A stretch of DNA of 64,000 nucleotides from Segnochrobactrum spirostomi. GTDB lineage: Bacteria; Pseudomonadota; Alphaproteobacteria; Rhizobiales; Segnochrobactraceae. The notes beneath the pieces are model-generated. The model was not told the origin of the DNA, ran no database searches, and saw nothing but the letters and a program-made list of their open reading frames with translations. Numbering within the stretch: position 1 is the first letter of the stretch; each line of letters starts with the position of its first letter. The translations under genes were made by a program, and so were the position numbers. The stretch lies in the NCBI RefSeq assembly GCF_009600605.1, contig NZ_VWNA01000001.1, positions 3,520,501 through 3,584,500 of the forward strand. Direction: 5' to 3'. Positions 51,977-61,730 of the stretch are shown in pieces.

Positions 51977-53596
51977 ATGAAACATCTCGAGACCTTGAGC
52001 GGACGTCCGCTTCATCCCGAAGTGGCGCCACTCTGCGAGCAGTTCACCAAAGGCGAGATCGACCGCCGGTCGTTCCTGCGGACGCTGGGATGGCTCGGGG
52101 TGACGGCGGCCTCCGCCAGCGCCTTCGCCGGCTTGGCGCCGAGCACCGCGCGCGCCGAGACGCCGAAATCGGGCGGCGACCTGCGCTTCGGCTGCGCCAT
52201 TCAGGAGATCACCGACCCGGCGCTGTCGACCTGGATCGAGGCGTCGAACCTCTACCGCAACAGCCTCGAATTCCTCACCTACGTCGATGCCGACAACATC
52301 ACGCATCCCTATCTCGCCAAGAGTTGGACGCCTTCGGCGGACCTCAAGGTGTGGGATTTCGAGCTCGACGAGCGGGCGCGCTGGTCGAACGGCGATCCGT
52401 TCACGCCGGAAGACGTGATCTTCAACATCGAGCGCTGGATCGCGCCGGATTCCCAATCGTCCAACAAGACCGCCTTCTCGGCGGTGGAGAAGATCGAGAA
52501 GACCGGCGATCATTCGGTCCGTCTGACCTTGAAGCGCGGCGTCGTCTCGCTGCCGGAACAGCTCTACGCCTATACCTGCCCGATGGTGCACCGGAACTTC
52601 GTGAAGGACGGCGGCGACTGGCCGAAGAACCCGATCGGCACCGGTCCCTTCAAGCTGACGGCCTACGAAGTCGGACGCCAGGCGATCTTCGAGAAGCGCG
52701 CCGATTATTGGGGCACGCCGGCCTATCTGGACAAGCTGCACTACATCGACGTCGGCACCGACATCACGACCCAGATCGCCGCCCTGTCGAGCGGGCAGAT
52801 CGACATCATCTACCGCGCCTCAATCACCGACACCGACCTCATCAAGCGCCTGCCGAACCTTAAGCTCCTCACCGCGAGCCCGGCGCAGACGATCGTCATG
52901 CGCATGCAGGTCGACAAGAAGCCGTTCGACGACATCCGGGTCCGCCGCGCCGTGCTGCTCGCCGCCGACAACGCCCAGATGCTCGCCGTCGCCTATCGCG
53001 GCGAGGGCACCATCGCCGACGATTTCCACGTCGCGCCGATGCAGCCCGATTATTTCGGATTGCCGCCGCTGAAGCGCGACGTGGCTGCCGCCAAGGCGCT
53101 CCTCGCCGAGGCGGGCTACGCCAACGGGCTCGACATCGAGATCACCCTCGGCAACACCCAGGGCCGCTGGGAGCAGGACACCGCTCAGGTGCTCCAGCAG
53201 AACCTCGCCGAAGCCGGCATCCGGCTGAAGCTCAACGTGCTGCCGGCCTCGCAATATTGGCCGGTGTGGAACAAGGTGCCGTTCGGGCTCACCTATTGGG
53301 CGCACCGCCCGCTCGGTGTGATGACCCTCGATCTCGCCTACCGCAGCGGCGGCGCCTGGAACGAGAGCAACTTCTCGAGCCCCGAATTCGACGCCGCCCT
53401 CGACAAGGCGATGGCCATCGTCGATCCCAAGGCGCGCAGCGAGGTGATGAAGGACGTCGAGCAGATCCTGCGCGACGCGGCGGTGATCGTGCAGCCTTAT
53501 TGGCCGAAGCGCTTCTCCGCCTGCTCGGTCAAGGTGCAGAACTTCGTCCTTCACCCGGCCGATTATTTCCGCATGGATCAGGTCTGGCTGAGTTGA
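51977..53596 (+). CDS. ABC transporter substrate-binding protein, family 5 (peptide/nickel type), Tat-exported
   Basis: A 539-residue periplasmic binding protein. The N-terminus has a twin-arginine signal (DRRSFLRTLG, about residues 30-39) and a hydrophobic stretch to about residue 60. Family 5 marks include WDFELDERARWSNGDPFTPEDV, NPIGTGPFKL and VRRAVLLAADNAQML. It binds oligopeptides or other amphipathic solutes. Tat export implies folding in the cytoplasm, perhaps with a bound cofactor, though some family members use Tat without one. AGGGGAG precedes the ATG. It is the first gene of a four-gene importer operon. Confidence 0.93.
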   Translation: MKHLETLSGRPLHPEVAPLCEQFTKGEIDRRSFLRTLGWLGVTAASASAFAGLAPSTARAETPKSGGDLRFGCAIQEITDPALSTWIEASNLYRNSLEFLTYVDADNITHPYLAKSWTPSADLKVWDFELDERARWSNGDPFTPEDVIFNIERWIAPDSQSSNKTAFSAVEKIEKTGDHSVRLTLKRGVVSLPEQLYAYTCPMVHRNFVKDGGDWPKNPIGTGPFKLTAYEVGRQAIFEKRADYWGTPAYLDKLHYIDVGTDITTQIAALSSGQIDIIYRASITDTDLIKRLPNLKLLTASPAQTIVMRMQVDKKPFDDIRVRRAVLLAADNAQMLAVAYRGEGTIADDFHVAPMQPDYFGLPPLKRDVAAAKALLAEAGYANGLDIEITLGNTQGRWEQDTAQVLQQNLAEAGIRLKLNVLPASQYWPVWNKVPFGLTYWAHRPLGVMTLDLAYRSGGAWNESNFSSPEFDAALDKAMAIVDPKARSEVMKDVEQILRDAAVIVQPYWPKRFSACSVKVQNFVLHPADYFRMDQVWLS

Positions 53597-53644
53597 TGAC
53601 GGAGCCGGCCCGCGGGCCGGCCGCAAGCTGATATGCTTCAAAGA

Positions 53645-53676
53645 CCGGAGCCTGTTGCGCTTGCAAGAGGCTCCGG
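53645..53676 (+). promoter_or_regulatory. Strong intra-operon hairpin after the binding-protein gene
   Basis: CCGGAGCC at 53645-53652 pairs perfectly with GGCTCCGG at 53669-53676, with an inner TTGC/GCAA helix. It stands 49 bases after the binding-protein stop and before the permease. Hairpins here commonly end part of the transcription or shield the upstream mRNA, giving more binding protein than permease. No T-tract follows at once. Confidence 0.55.
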
Positions 53677-53790
53677 ACGCCGTGGCGACGGGCGGACGCC
53701 GGCCCGCCCACGCAACAACGACAACGAAAAAAGGCCGGCATGGCCGGGGCGTGACGATACCGGCCCGTGCCGGGTCTCGGAGGGCGGAGA

Positions 53791-54765
53791 TTGGTCTTTT
53801 TGAACTTCATGGCCCGCAAGATCGCCGTCGCGGCGGCGACGATGCTCGCGGTGTCCTTCCTGGTCTTCCTGGCCCTCGAGGTGAACGTCGACGACGTCGC
53901 CGTGAAGGTGCTGGGGCAGTTCTCGACGCCCGACCAGCGCGCCGCCTGGCTCCTCGAAAACGGCTACCGCGATCCGTTCCTGCTGCGCTACGGGCGCTGG
54001 CTCGTGCGGTTCCTGTCCGGGGACTGGGGCATCTCCACCTATTACCGCGCCCCGATCGCCCAATTGGTGGTGAGCCGCTTCGAGGCCTCGCTGCTGCTCG
54101 CCGGCAGCGCGCTCCTCGTCATGGTGCCGACCGCGCTCTTTCTCGGCGTGCTCGCCGGTATGCGCTCGGGATCGCTGCTCGACCGCGGCGTCTCGATCTT
54201 CTCGATCCTGACGACCTCGATCCCGGATTTCGCCTCCGCCGTCTTTCTGTCGGCGATCTTCGTGTTCTGGCTCGGCTGGCTGCCGGGGGCGAGCACGATG
54301 CTGCTCGGCTTCAGCCTCAAGGAACTGATCCTGCCGGTTCTGGTGCTCTCCCTGTTCTCGACCGGCTATCTTGCGCGGATCACCCGCGCCTCGATGGCCG
54401 AGGTCATGTCCACCCATTATGTGCGCACCGCCCGGCTCAAGGGGGCGCCGCTCTCCCGCATCGTGTTGCGCCACGCCTTGCGCAACGCGCTGATCGCCCC
54501 GATCACGGTCATCATGCTCCAGATCCCGTGGATGCTGTCGGGCGTGATCGTGGTCGAAGTCTTCTTCGCCTATAAGGGCTTCGGCACGCTGCTCTACGAT
54601 GCCGCGCTGAACAGCGACGTCTATCTGATCGAAGCCTGCGCGATGGCGAGCGTGCTCGTCGTCGTAGTGACGCAGATCCTCTCTGATATCGCCTATACGT
54701 GGCTCAATCCGCGGATTTCCTTCTCCGCCCCTCCCTCGGAAAAGGGAGCGCGAGCGCAGCCATGA
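53791..54765 (+). CDS. ABC transporter permease, DppB/OppB type
   Basis: A 324-residue inner-membrane permease with six helices. The N-terminal helix is IAVAAATMLAVSFLVFLAL. The EAA-like motif is HYVRTARLKGAPLSRIVLRHALRNALIAP (here the ends HYVRTARLKG and HALRNALIAP). The TTG at 53791 is chosen because GGAGG lies seven bases upstream; ATG 53809 and GTG 53767 lack this. It pairs with the next permease, its stop overlapping that ATG. Confidence 0.9.
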   Translation: MVFLNFMARKIAVAAATMLAVSFLVFLALEVNVDDVAVKVLGQFSTPDQRAAWLLENGYRDPFLLRYGRWLVRFLSGDWGISTYYRAPIAQLVVSRFEASLLLAGSALLVMVPTALFLGVLAGMRSGSLLDRGVSIFSILTTSIPDFASAVFLSAIFVFWLGWLPGASTMLLGFSLKELILPVLVLSLFSTGYLARITRASMAEVMSTHYVRTARLKGAPLSRIVLRHALRNALIAPITVIMLQIPWMLSGVIVVEVFFAYKGFGTLLYDAALNSDVYLIEACAMASVLVVVVTQILSDIAYTWLNPRISFSAPPSEKGARAQP

Positions 54766-55625
54766 GCGGTTCCTCTCCGACCTCCAAAGCCCTCGCGGCC
54801 TATCTCACGAACCCGCTCGTGCTGTTCGGCGGCTTCGTCACAGTCGGCTGGCTCGTCGTCGCGCTGTTCGCACCGTGGATCGCGCCCTACGACCCGCTCG
54901 CCACCATCCTGCCGCTGGCGCCGCCGCTCTCGCCGAACCCGGCCGGCGGCACCTTCTGGCTCGGCACCGACCTCCTCGGGCGCGACGTGCTCTCGCGGCT
55001 CATTTTCGGCGCCCGCACGGTCATCGTCTATGCGACCCTCGCCACGCTGACCGCCTATGCGGTCGGCATCCTCGGCGGCCTCGTCGCCGGCTATGTGCGC
55101 GGCCGGGTCGATCAGGCGCTGTCGTTCACGGCGAACGTCGTCCTCTCGTTCCCGGTGCTGGTGCTCTACATCGTCATCATCGTGGTGATCGGGCCGTCGC
55201 CGGTGAACATCGTGCTCGCGGTGACGTTCGGCAGCGCGCCGGCGATCTTCCGCATCGTGCGCGCGCTCACCATCGACATCGCGAGCCGGGACTTCGTCGC
55301 CGCCGCGCGCACCCAGGGCGAAAGCACGTGGCGTATCCTGCTGTTCGACGTGTTGCCGAACGCATCGGGGCCGCTCGTCGTCGATTTCTGCCTGCGCCTC
55401 GGCTACACCGCGATCACCCTCGGCACCCTCGGCTTCCTCGGCCTCGGCCTGCCGCCGCCGACGCCGGATTGGGGCACGATGGTCAATGAGGGCCGCGCCA
55501 TGGCGATGGCGTTCCCGTCGCTCGTGATCTTCCCCTGCATCGCGATCTCGTCCCTCATGCTCGGCCTCAGCCTGCTCGCGGACGGCTTGAAGGACGTGGC
55601 GCAGAAATTGGAGCGGCGCGGATGA
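54762..55625 (+). CDS. ABC transporter permease, DppC/OppC type
   Basis: A 287-residue inner-membrane permease. Family marks are PYDPLATILPLAPPLSPN, WLGTDLLGRDVLSRLIFGART and the EAA-type loop SRDFVAAARTQGESTWRILLFDVLPNA. The ATG at 54762 overlaps the partner stop (ATGA), so an open extension to 54699 is rejected. Its own stop overlaps the ATPase start. It forms the translocation pathway with the DppB-type permease. Confidence 0.92.
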   Translation: MSGSSPTSKALAAYLTNPLVLFGGFVTVGWLVVALFAPWIAPYDPLATILPLAPPLSPNPAGGTFWLGTDLLGRDVLSRLIFGARTVIVYATLATLTAYAVGILGGLVAGYVRGRVDQALSFTANVVLSFPVLVLYIVIIVVIGPSPVNIVLAVTFGSAPAIFRIVRALTIDIASRDFVAAARTQGESTWRILLFDVLPNASGPLVVDFCLRLGYTAITLGTLGFLGLGLPPPTPDWGTMVNEGRAMAMAFPSLVIFPCIAISSLMLGLSLLADGLKDVAQKLERRG

Positions 55626-57232
55626 ACGAGGCCGTCAACGAAGCCAACCCGATCCTGTCGGTCCGCAACCTCACGGTGGCGCTCCCCAAGGGGGCCGACC
55701 GCCCGAACGCGGTCTCGAGCGCGAGCTTCGAGCTCCGGCCGCGGGAGATCCTCTGCGTCGTCGGCGAATCCGGCTCCGGCAAGTCGGTGCTGTCGGCCGC
55801 CCTGATGGGCGCGATCCCCCACGGCCTCACCATCCGCTCCGGCGAGATCCGCCTCGGCGACACCGATCTCGCCCGCCTCTCCGAGCGCCGCCTCAGGGCG
55901 CTGCGCGGCCGGGAGATCGCGATGATCTTCCAGGAGCCGATGGCCTCCCTCAACCCGGCCATGTGCGTGGCGGCCCAGATCGAGGAGGTGTTCGAGCTCC
56001 ATGCCCGCTACGGGCGCGCCGAGCGCCGGGCGCGGGCGCGCGCCCTCGTCGAGGCGATGCATCTGCCCGATCCCGACCGCATCCTCGCCGCCTATCCGCA
56101 CCAGCTTTCCGGCGGGCAGTGCCAGCGCGTCGTCATCGCCATGGCGCTCGCCATGAACCCCCGCGTTCTCATCGCCGACGAGCCGACGACCGCCCTCGAC
56201 GTGACGACCCAGGCGCAGGTTCTGAAGCTCATCCGCGAACTGCGCGACGACCACGGCCACGCCATCCTCTTCATCACCCACGATTTCGGCGTCGTCTCCG
56301 ACATCGCCGACCGCATCGCGGTGATGAAGGACGGAGTCATCGTCGAGATTGGCGAGGCGAAGCAGGTGCTGGAAGCGCCGGCGCATCCCTACACCCAGCG
56401 CCTGATCGCTGCCGTCCCGAGCCTGACGCCGCGCGGTCCCGCCGTGAAGGATCCCGCCGCGCCGGTCGAGGCGGCCGAGCCGGCACTCGTCATCCGTGAT
56501 CTCGAGCACCGCTTCGGCCGCGTCAAAGCCTTGGACGCCATCAACCTGTCGCTCGCCAAGGGACGCGTGCTCTCGATCGTCGGGGAGTCGGGCTCGGGCA
56601 AATCGACCCTCGCCAAGGCCGCCATCCGCCTCATCGAGCCGCGGGCCGGGCGTGTCGAAGTCGCCGGCATCGACATGTTGTCGCTGACGCCCGCCAAGCT
56701 GCGCGAGCGCCGCCGCATGATCCAGATGATCTTCCAGGACCCGTTCGGCTCGCTCAATCCGCGCCGCCGGGTCGGCGACATCATCACCCGTGCCGCCGTG
56801 CTCGCCGGGTGCGGCCGGGCCGAGGCGCGGGCGCGGGCGGAGGAACTCCTCGAACTCGTCGGCCTCCAGCGCAGTGCGTTTCACCGCCGGCCGTCGAGCT
56901 TCTCCGGCGGCCAGCGCCAGCGCATCGGCATCGCCCGGGCCCTCGCCATGCGCCCCGACGTGCTGATCGCCGACGAGAGCGTCTCGGCGCTCGACGTCTC
57001 CGTGCAGGCCCAGGTGCTCGATCTCCTGCGCGATCTCCAGGCAAAGCTGAAGCTCGCGATCCTCTTCATCACCCACGATCTGCGCGTTGCCGCCCAGATC
57101 AGCGACGAGATCATCGTGATGCGCAAAGGCGAGATCGTCGAGAGCGGCTCCGCCAGGGAGATCCTGGTCCACCCGAAGCACGCCTACACCCAAGCCCTCA
57201 TCGCCGCCGCCCCGGGACGCGGAGCGATCTGA
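55622..57232 (+). CDS. Fused double ATPase of a peptide/nickel-type ABC importer (DppD-DppF)
   Basis: A 536-residue protein that joins two ATPases normally encoded apart. The first (about 10-270) has GESGSGKSV, signature LSGGQCQRVVIAMALA and Walker B VLIADEPTTALDV. The second (about 290-530) has GESGSGKST, FSGGQRQRIGIARALA and VLIADESVSALDV. The C-terminal peptide-importer tails are present (HPYTQRLIAAVPS, HAYTQALIAAAPG). The second Walker B Glu-Pro is changed to Glu-Ser, but Glu is kept. The Cys in the first signature (GGQCQR) is unusual. Coupled by ATGA to the permease. Confidence 0.94.
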   Translation: MNEAVNEANPILSVRNLTVALPKGADRPNAVSSASFELRPREILCVVGESGSGKSVLSAALMGAIPHGLTIRSGEIRLGDTDLARLSERRLRALRGREIAMIFQEPMASLNPAMCVAAQIEEVFELHARYGRAERRARARALVEAMHLPDPDRILAAYPHQLSGGQCQRVVIAMALAMNPRVLIADEPTTALDVTTQAQVLKLIRELRDDHGHAILFITHDFGVVSDIADRIAVMKDGVIVEIGEAKQVLEAPAHPYTQRLIAAVPSLTPRGPAVKDPAAPVEAAEPALVIRDLEHRFGRVKALDAINLSLAKGRVLSIVGESGSGKSTLAKAAIRLIEPRAGRVEVAGIDMLSLTPAKLRERRRMIQMIFQDPFGSLNPRRRVGDIITRAAVLAGCGRAEARARAEELLELVGLQRSAFHRRPSSFSGGQRQRIGIARALAMRPDVLIADESVSALDVSVQAQVLDLLRDLQAKLKLAILFITHDLRVAAQISDEIIVMRKGEIVESGSAREILVHPKHAYTQALIAAAPGRGAI

Positions 57233-57362
57233 GGGGGTAAAGGAGCGCCCGCGCGCGTGGGGCCGTTCGCGACATCGACGGCGGCATCGCCGCGCACGAC
57301 GGGCCCAAAGCCGGAACGGCAACGCAAACCGACCGACGGTTCTCCGGGCGCTTGAGGCGGCC

Positions 57363-58604
57363 CTACGATCCGGCCTTCAGCGCCTCGACGAGGGGCAGCC
57401 GGGTGGCGGCGAGCGCGGGCAGCGCGCCGCCGAGCCCGCCGATGAGGAGGGCGACGAGGCCGGCCTCGAGAACGACGCCCGGCGTCACCGCGAGCTGAAA
57501 GGTGATCGCAGTGCCGCCGGTGCCGAGCGTCGAGGCGTTCAAGCCGTCGAGGAGGAGGGCGCACCCCACCGCACCGAAGAGCGCACCGGCGACCGAAAGC
57601 GCGATCGCCTCCGCAAAGGTGGCGGTGAAGGCGGCGGTTCGGCTGAAGCCGAGCACCCGCAGGGTGGCGATTTCAGCCCGCCGGTCGGCGACCGAGCTCA
57701 TCATCGTGTTGAGCGCCCCCGCTGAGGCGCCGACCGCCATCAGAAGCGCGATCGGCCAGCCGAACAGGGTGATGAGCCGCGTCACTGGCGCCGATTGGCG
57801 GCCGAGGAAGTCGGCCTCCGTCATGGCATCGAGCGGCGTCGTCGCGGCGCTGCGCAGCGCCGTGCGCAAGGCGGCGAGGCCGTCGGGTCCGTCGAGCCGC
57901 ACCCTCAGCGATTGGATTTCGCCTTGCCGGTCGAAGGCGGCCCGCACGGCGTCGAGATCGCCCCAGATCTCGGATTCGGCCGCACCGCCCTGCGCCGCGA
58001 CGATGCCGGCGATTGTCCAATCGACCGGACCGAGGCGCAGGCGCCGGCCGGGCGCGGCGATGCCGAGATCGCGGGCGAGCGTGCGGCCGATCAGGATCTC
58101 CCGCGACCCCGGCGCGAAGGGATGGCCTTCCGCGATCGTGACCCCGCCGTGCAGGGCCGGCCCTGCCGCCTCCATCCCCCGGAACGACACGGTGCGCGCC
58201 GATCCGTCGGGCCCCGCTGCTTCGACCGGAACGACGAGTTCGCGCGACAGCATCGGCCGGCCCGAGCCGTCCAAGGCGATGCCGGCGGCCGCACCTGCAG
58301 CGAGCAGGCTGCGGGCAGCCTCGGGCGGCACGCTCGAGGCGATCTCCTGGCTGGTGCCGCCGCCGAGCACGACCGCGACGTCGTCCGCGCCGCCCGTTGC
58401 GAGCGTGCGTTGAAGGCCAGCCGCCATGGCGAGAAAGCCGATCAGCACGGCGACGACGAGCGCGATCGACAGCACCATCGAGAGCGAGAGGGCGAGCCGG
58501 CGCGGCACCCCGGCGAGGGCGGCGCGGGTGAGGACGAGGCATTGCCGCGGCAGGGACGACAATCGGGGGGCGGATCTGGGGGAGGAGACGGGCGGGCTGG
58601 GCAT
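57363..58604 (-). CDS. FtsX/MacB-type ABC permease
   Basis: A 413-residue permease of the LolC/FtsX group. A first helix ([21 protein letters not shown]) is followed by a periplasmic domain, then three helices at the C-terminus starting from about residue 280 ([21 protein letters not shown]). The [17 protein letters not shown] coupling segment is characteristic. The ATG at 58604 has GGTGA eight bases upstream and avoids overlap with the preceding gene; the ATG at 58631 is the alternative. Last gene of the HlyD, ATPase, permease, permease operon. Confidence 0.88.
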   Translation of the reverse strand: MPSPPVSSPRSAPRLSSLPRQCLVLTRAALAGVPRRLALSLSMVLSIALVVAVLIGFLAMAAGLQRTLATGGADDVAVVLGGGTSQEIASSVPPEAARSLLAAGAAAGIALDGSGRPMLSRELVVPVEAAGPDGSARTVSFRGMEAAGPALHGGVTIAEGHPFAPGSREILIGRTLARDLGIAAPGRRLRLGPVDWTIAGIVAAQGGAAESEIWGDLDAVRAAFDRQGEIQSLRVRLDGPDGLAALRTALRSAATTPLDAMTEADFLGRQSAPVTRLITLFGWPIALLMAVGASAGALNTMMSSVADRRAEIATLRVLGFSRTAAFTATFAEAIALSVAGALFGAVGCALLLDGLNASTLGTGGTAITFQLAVTPGVVLEAGLVALLIGGLGGALPALAATRLPLVEALKAGS

Positions 58605-58611
58605 CGGACTG

Positions 58612-59751
58612 TCACCGGGAGCGGAGGGCATGGGCGGGGAGCATGCGCAGGGTGAGGCCGGCGGGGACGAGGCCGGCGATGAGGGCGAGGCCGACGAGGA
58701 CGCCGAGGGCGCGGACGAGGACGCCCGTCGGCAGGGCGAGCCCGAGATCCGCGCCGGCGAGCAGGGACGCCACCTCGGCGAGCGCGAGGCCGGCGAGGCC
58801 GCCGACGAGGAATACGAAGAGCGTCTCGCCCAGCACCAAGGCGACGACCCGTCCGGCCGAGAAGCCGAGCACCTTCAAGACGCCGATCTCGAAGGTGCGC
58901 TCGCGCACCGCGAAGGCCATGGTGTTGGCGACGATCATCAGGATGGTGACGAAGGCCGCCGCGGTGACGAGCGTGACGATCAGCCCGAAATCGGCGATCT
59001 GGCGGATCATCGCTTCGAGGAACGCTTTCTCCGATTGGGTCCGCGTCGGCACGGCCGAGCTTGCGAAGGCGGCGTCGATGCGGGCGGCGAGGGCGCCCGG
59101 CGACGTGCCCGGGCGGGGCAGCACCAGCAGGCCGTCCACGCTGTCGCGATCGCGGGCGCGGGCCGCGTTCACGTAATCGTAGCGCGCGATCATGAAATAG
59201 GTGTCGGTGTCCGGCCGCGTGCCCTCGAAGATTCCGGCGATCTCGAAGCTCCACGGCGCGCCGTCGGCCCGGGCGACCTGGAACGGCGTCAGCGCAATGC
59301 GCTGGCCGATCCGCCAGCCCTGCGCCGTCATCAAGGCCCGGCCGACCAGCACCCGGTCGCGGGCGCCGTCGAGCCCGGCGAGGAGCGTCGGCGTCAGGCC
59401 GAGTTCCGCGCCCATGATTCCGGCCATCGCGGCGGGATCGACGGCGCTCGCCACGGCGACGTTCTTCTCCGTCTCGACGAAGCCGCGGATGCGGGCCGAG
59501 GCGGCGACCGCCGCGACGCCCGGCATCGCCGCGATCCGGGCGACGTCCGCGACGGGGAGGGGCTGGGTGCGCCCGGCGCGGCTCTGCACCACCAGGCGGC
59601 TTTCGTCCGCCCCGCCGCTGCCCTGCGAACCGGCGAGAAAGCCCTGGCCGAGGCCGTAGATCAGGAAGGCGACTGCGACCGAGAGCATCATCAGGAGCGT
59701 GCGCGCGGGCTTGCGCCAGGTGTTGCGCCGCAGGAGGCCGAAGGAGGTCAT
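58612..59751 (-). CDS. FtsX/MacB-type ABC permease
   Basis: A 379-residue partner permease. The N-terminal helix is [22 protein letters not shown]; the periplasmic domain follows; the three C-terminal helices start at about 255 ([23 protein letters not shown]), ahead of the [15 protein letters not shown] segment [18 protein letters not shown]. Its ATG shares a base with the ATPase stop (TGATG). The longer open frame to 60726 covers the ATPase gene in another frame and is not real. Together with its neighbour it forms a heterodimeric lipoprotein- or substrate-moving system. Confidence 0.9.
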   Translation of the reverse strand: MTSFGLLRRNTWRKPARTLLMMLSVAVAFLIYGLGQGFLAGSQGSGGADESRLVVQSRAGRTQPLPVADVARIAAMPGVAAVAASARIRGFVETEKNVAVASAVDPAAMAGIMGAELGLTPTLLAGLDGARDRVLVGRALMTAQGWRIGQRIALTPFQVARADGAPWSFEIAGIFEGTRPDTDTYFMIARYDYVNAARARDRDSVDGLLVLPRPGTSPGALAARIDAAFASSAVPTRTQSEKAFLEAMIRQIADFGLIVTLVTAAAFVTILMIVANTMAFAVRERTFEIGVLKVLGFSAGRVVALVLGETLFVFLVGGLAGLALAEVASLLAGADLGLALPTGVLVRALGVLVGLALIAGLVPAGLTLRMLPAHALRSR

Positions 59752-60479
59752 CAGGCGGCCTCCCGCCCGGCCGGGCTGAACACGCCCTTGTCGAGATGGA
59801 GCACGCGCCGGGCGGCGCGGGCGGCGGCGGGATCGTGGGTCACCATGACGATCGTCTTGCCGAACTCGGAATTGAGGCGGCCGAGCATGTCGAGCGCCTC
59901 GTCGGCCGCGCGGCGGTCGAGATCGCCGGTCGGCTCGTCGCAGAGGATCAGGGTCGGATCGGTAACGATGGCCCGCGCGATGCCGACACGCTGCTGCTGG
60001 CCGCCCGACATCTGCCGGGGATAATGCCGCGCCCGGTCGCCGAGCCCGACGAGGCCGAGCACCGTCTCGACCCGGGCACGGCGCTCGCGCTTCGAAAGGG
60101 GTCGCAGGAGCAGCGGCAGCTCGACGTTCTCCGCTGCGTTCAGCATCGGCATCAGATTGTAGAATTGGAAGACGATGCCGAGCGTCTCCGTGCGCCAGCG
60201 CGCGCGGGCGCCGTCGCGCATGGCGGAAAGGTCCGAGCCGTCGATCAGGACGCGGCCCGCGTCCACCGCATCGAGGCCGGCGAGGATGTTGAGCAGGGTC
60301 GATTTGCCGGAGCCGGACGGCCCCATGATCGCGACGAAATCGCCACGGGGGATCTCCAGCGAGAGGTCGGAGAAGATCGGGATCTTCTCGCTCCCGCGTC
60401 CATAGGCCTTGGAGATCCCGGCGAGCCGGATGAAGGGCGTCGCGTCGGCCCGGCGGGCGAGGGGCGTGGGGTCGGTCAT
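59751..60479 (-). CDS. ABC transporter ATP-binding protein, LolD/MacB type
   Basis: A 242-residue ATPase with Walker [30 protein letters not shown] (a LolD/MacB mark), signature [15 protein letters not shown] and Walker [13 protein letters not shown]. It powers the two FtsX-type permeases. The ATG overlaps the HlyD stop (ATGA), the stop overlaps the next permease start. These systems use mechanotransmission rather than direct passage. Confidence 0.95.
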   Translation of the reverse strand: MTDPTPLARRADATPFIRLAGISKAYGRGSEKIPIFSDLSLEIPRGDFVAIMGPSGSGKSTLLNILAGLDAVDAGRVLIDGSDLSAMRDGARARWRTETLGIVFQFYNLMPMLNAAENVELPLLLRPLSKRERRARVETVLGLVGLGDRARHYPRQMSGGQQQRVGIARAIVTDPTLILCDEPTGDLDRRAADEALDMLGRLNSEFGKTIVMVTHDPAAARAARRVLHLDKGVFSPAGREAA

Positions 60480-61621
60480 TGCGGTTCGTCCTTGCTGGTC
60501 TGGAGAACGCCGGGGAGGCTGACGCGGGCGGCCATCGCGGGACGGATGCCGGCGGGGGAATCGAGGATCGTGAGGCGGAGCGCGATGGTGCCCTTCTCGG
60601 CGGACGCGACCGGCGCGATGCGCTCGACTGCGACGGGGAAGCTGCGGTCCGGGAAGGCGTCGAGCACCGCGGTGCCGCGGGCGCCGCGGCGGACGGCGGC
60701 GAGCGCCGTCTCGGCGATGTCGACATCGAGGGCGAGGCGGTGCGGATCGGTGACGACGAACAGCGGGGCTTCGTCCCGGGCGTCGGCCTGGGAGAGGATC
60801 GCCTCGCCGAGCCGGGCGGTGCGCAGGGAGACGATGCCGGCGATGGGAGCCCGCAAAGTGAGGTCGGAGACGGCCTCCCGCGCCCTGTCGACGGCGACGT
60901 CGGCGGCGTCGAGCTCCTCCTCGGCCTGATCGATCAGGTTCGCCGTGCGGGCGGCGGCGGTGCCGGCGTCACGGCTGGTCTGGCCGCTGACGACGCCCCG
61001 GGCACCGAGCTCGCTCATGCGCCGCGCCTTGTCGCGGGCTTCGTCGGCATCGAGCCGGCGGGCGGCCAGGACGAGGCGTGCCCGGTCGCGGGCGACGAGC
61101 GCCGCCTCGAGTGCGAAGCGCAGGTCGGGATCGTCGAGCCGGGCGAGCACGTCGCCGGCTTCAACGGCGCTGCCGACATCCACCGGCAGCGCCTCGATCG
61201 TGCCGCCGCGCCGCGCGTGGACAGCAGCCTCCGCCAGCGCGACCACGTGGCCCGAGCCGGCGATGGTCGGGGGGAGAGGCGGCGCGGGGGCGGAGGCGGA
61301 AAGGCTGGGGCTCTGAGGGGCGGGGACCGCGACGTCGGGCGAGGCCGCCTGCGCGGCGCTGGGTGCGGTCGCGGCGGCGAAGACCCACGAGGCGACCTCG
61401 GCGCGCAACCGATCCGGGAGCGCACCGACGGGCGCGAGATATCCCCGCGCCGCCGCCTGCCACAGAAGGACGCCGCTGCCGGCGATCGTCAGCGCCAGGA
61501 CGAGACGCCAACGTCGCCCACCGCGGCGCCGTGCGGGGTCGGACTTGGGAGTGCTCCCCGCGAGCCTCAGCGAGGCGAGGGCGTCGGACAGATGCGGATC
61601 GGGATGGGCATGGCTGTTCAT
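60476..61621 (-). CDS. HlyD-family periplasmic adaptor
   Basis: A 381-residue adaptor with a single N-terminal helix (about 40-60, LVLALTIAGSGVLLWQAA), an Ala/Pro/Ser-rich spacer (about 80-118), a lipoyl half (VHARRGGTIEALPVDVGSAVEAGDVLARL), a helical hairpin (about 170-245) and the second lipoyl half (LRAPIAGIVSLRTARLGEAI). It links the MacB-like permeases to the outer membrane or peptidoglycan. It is first of its operon, with a strong inverted repeat 36-75 bases before the start. ATG at 61621. Confidence 0.88.
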   Translation of the reverse strand: MNSHAHPDPHLSDALASLRLAGSTPKSDPARRRGGRRWRLVLALTIAGSGVLLWQAAARGYLAPVGALPDRLRAEVASWVFAAATAPSAAQAASPDVAVPAPQSPSLSASAPAPPLPPTIAGSGHVVALAEAAVHARRGGTIEALPVDVGSAVEAGDVLARLDDPDLRFALEAALVARDRARLVLAARRLDADEARDKARRMSELGARGVVSGQTSRDAGTAAARTANLIDQAEEELDAADVAVDRAREAVSDLTLRAPIAGIVSLRTARLGEAILSQADARDEAPLFVVTDPHRLALDVDIAETALAAVRRGARGTAVLDAFPDRSFPVAVERIAPVASAEKGTIALRLTILDSPAGIRPAMAARVSLPGVLQTSKDEPQ

Positions 61622-61656
61622 GCCCCGACGGTGGCGAAAGGCCCGGATTGCCTCGA

Positions 61657-61696
61657 CCTCGATCGCGATTGCGGACGTCCGAGATCACGATCGAGG
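61657..61696. promoter_or_regulatory. Inverted repeat before the HlyD operon, candidate operator
   Basis: CCTCGATCGCGAT at 61657-61669 and ATCACGATCGAGG at 61684-61696 match as an inverted repeat in 12 of 13 positions, spaced by 14 bases. A second, overlapping one (GTCCGA at 61677-61682 with TCGGAC at 61701-61706) lies beside it. They sit between the araC stop and the HlyD start, at promoter distance. Binding by the neighbouring AraC-type protein is inferred. Confidence 0.5.
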
Positions 61697-61730
61697 ACGT
61701 TCGGACGATCCGCCCGGCCGCGTTATCGGC

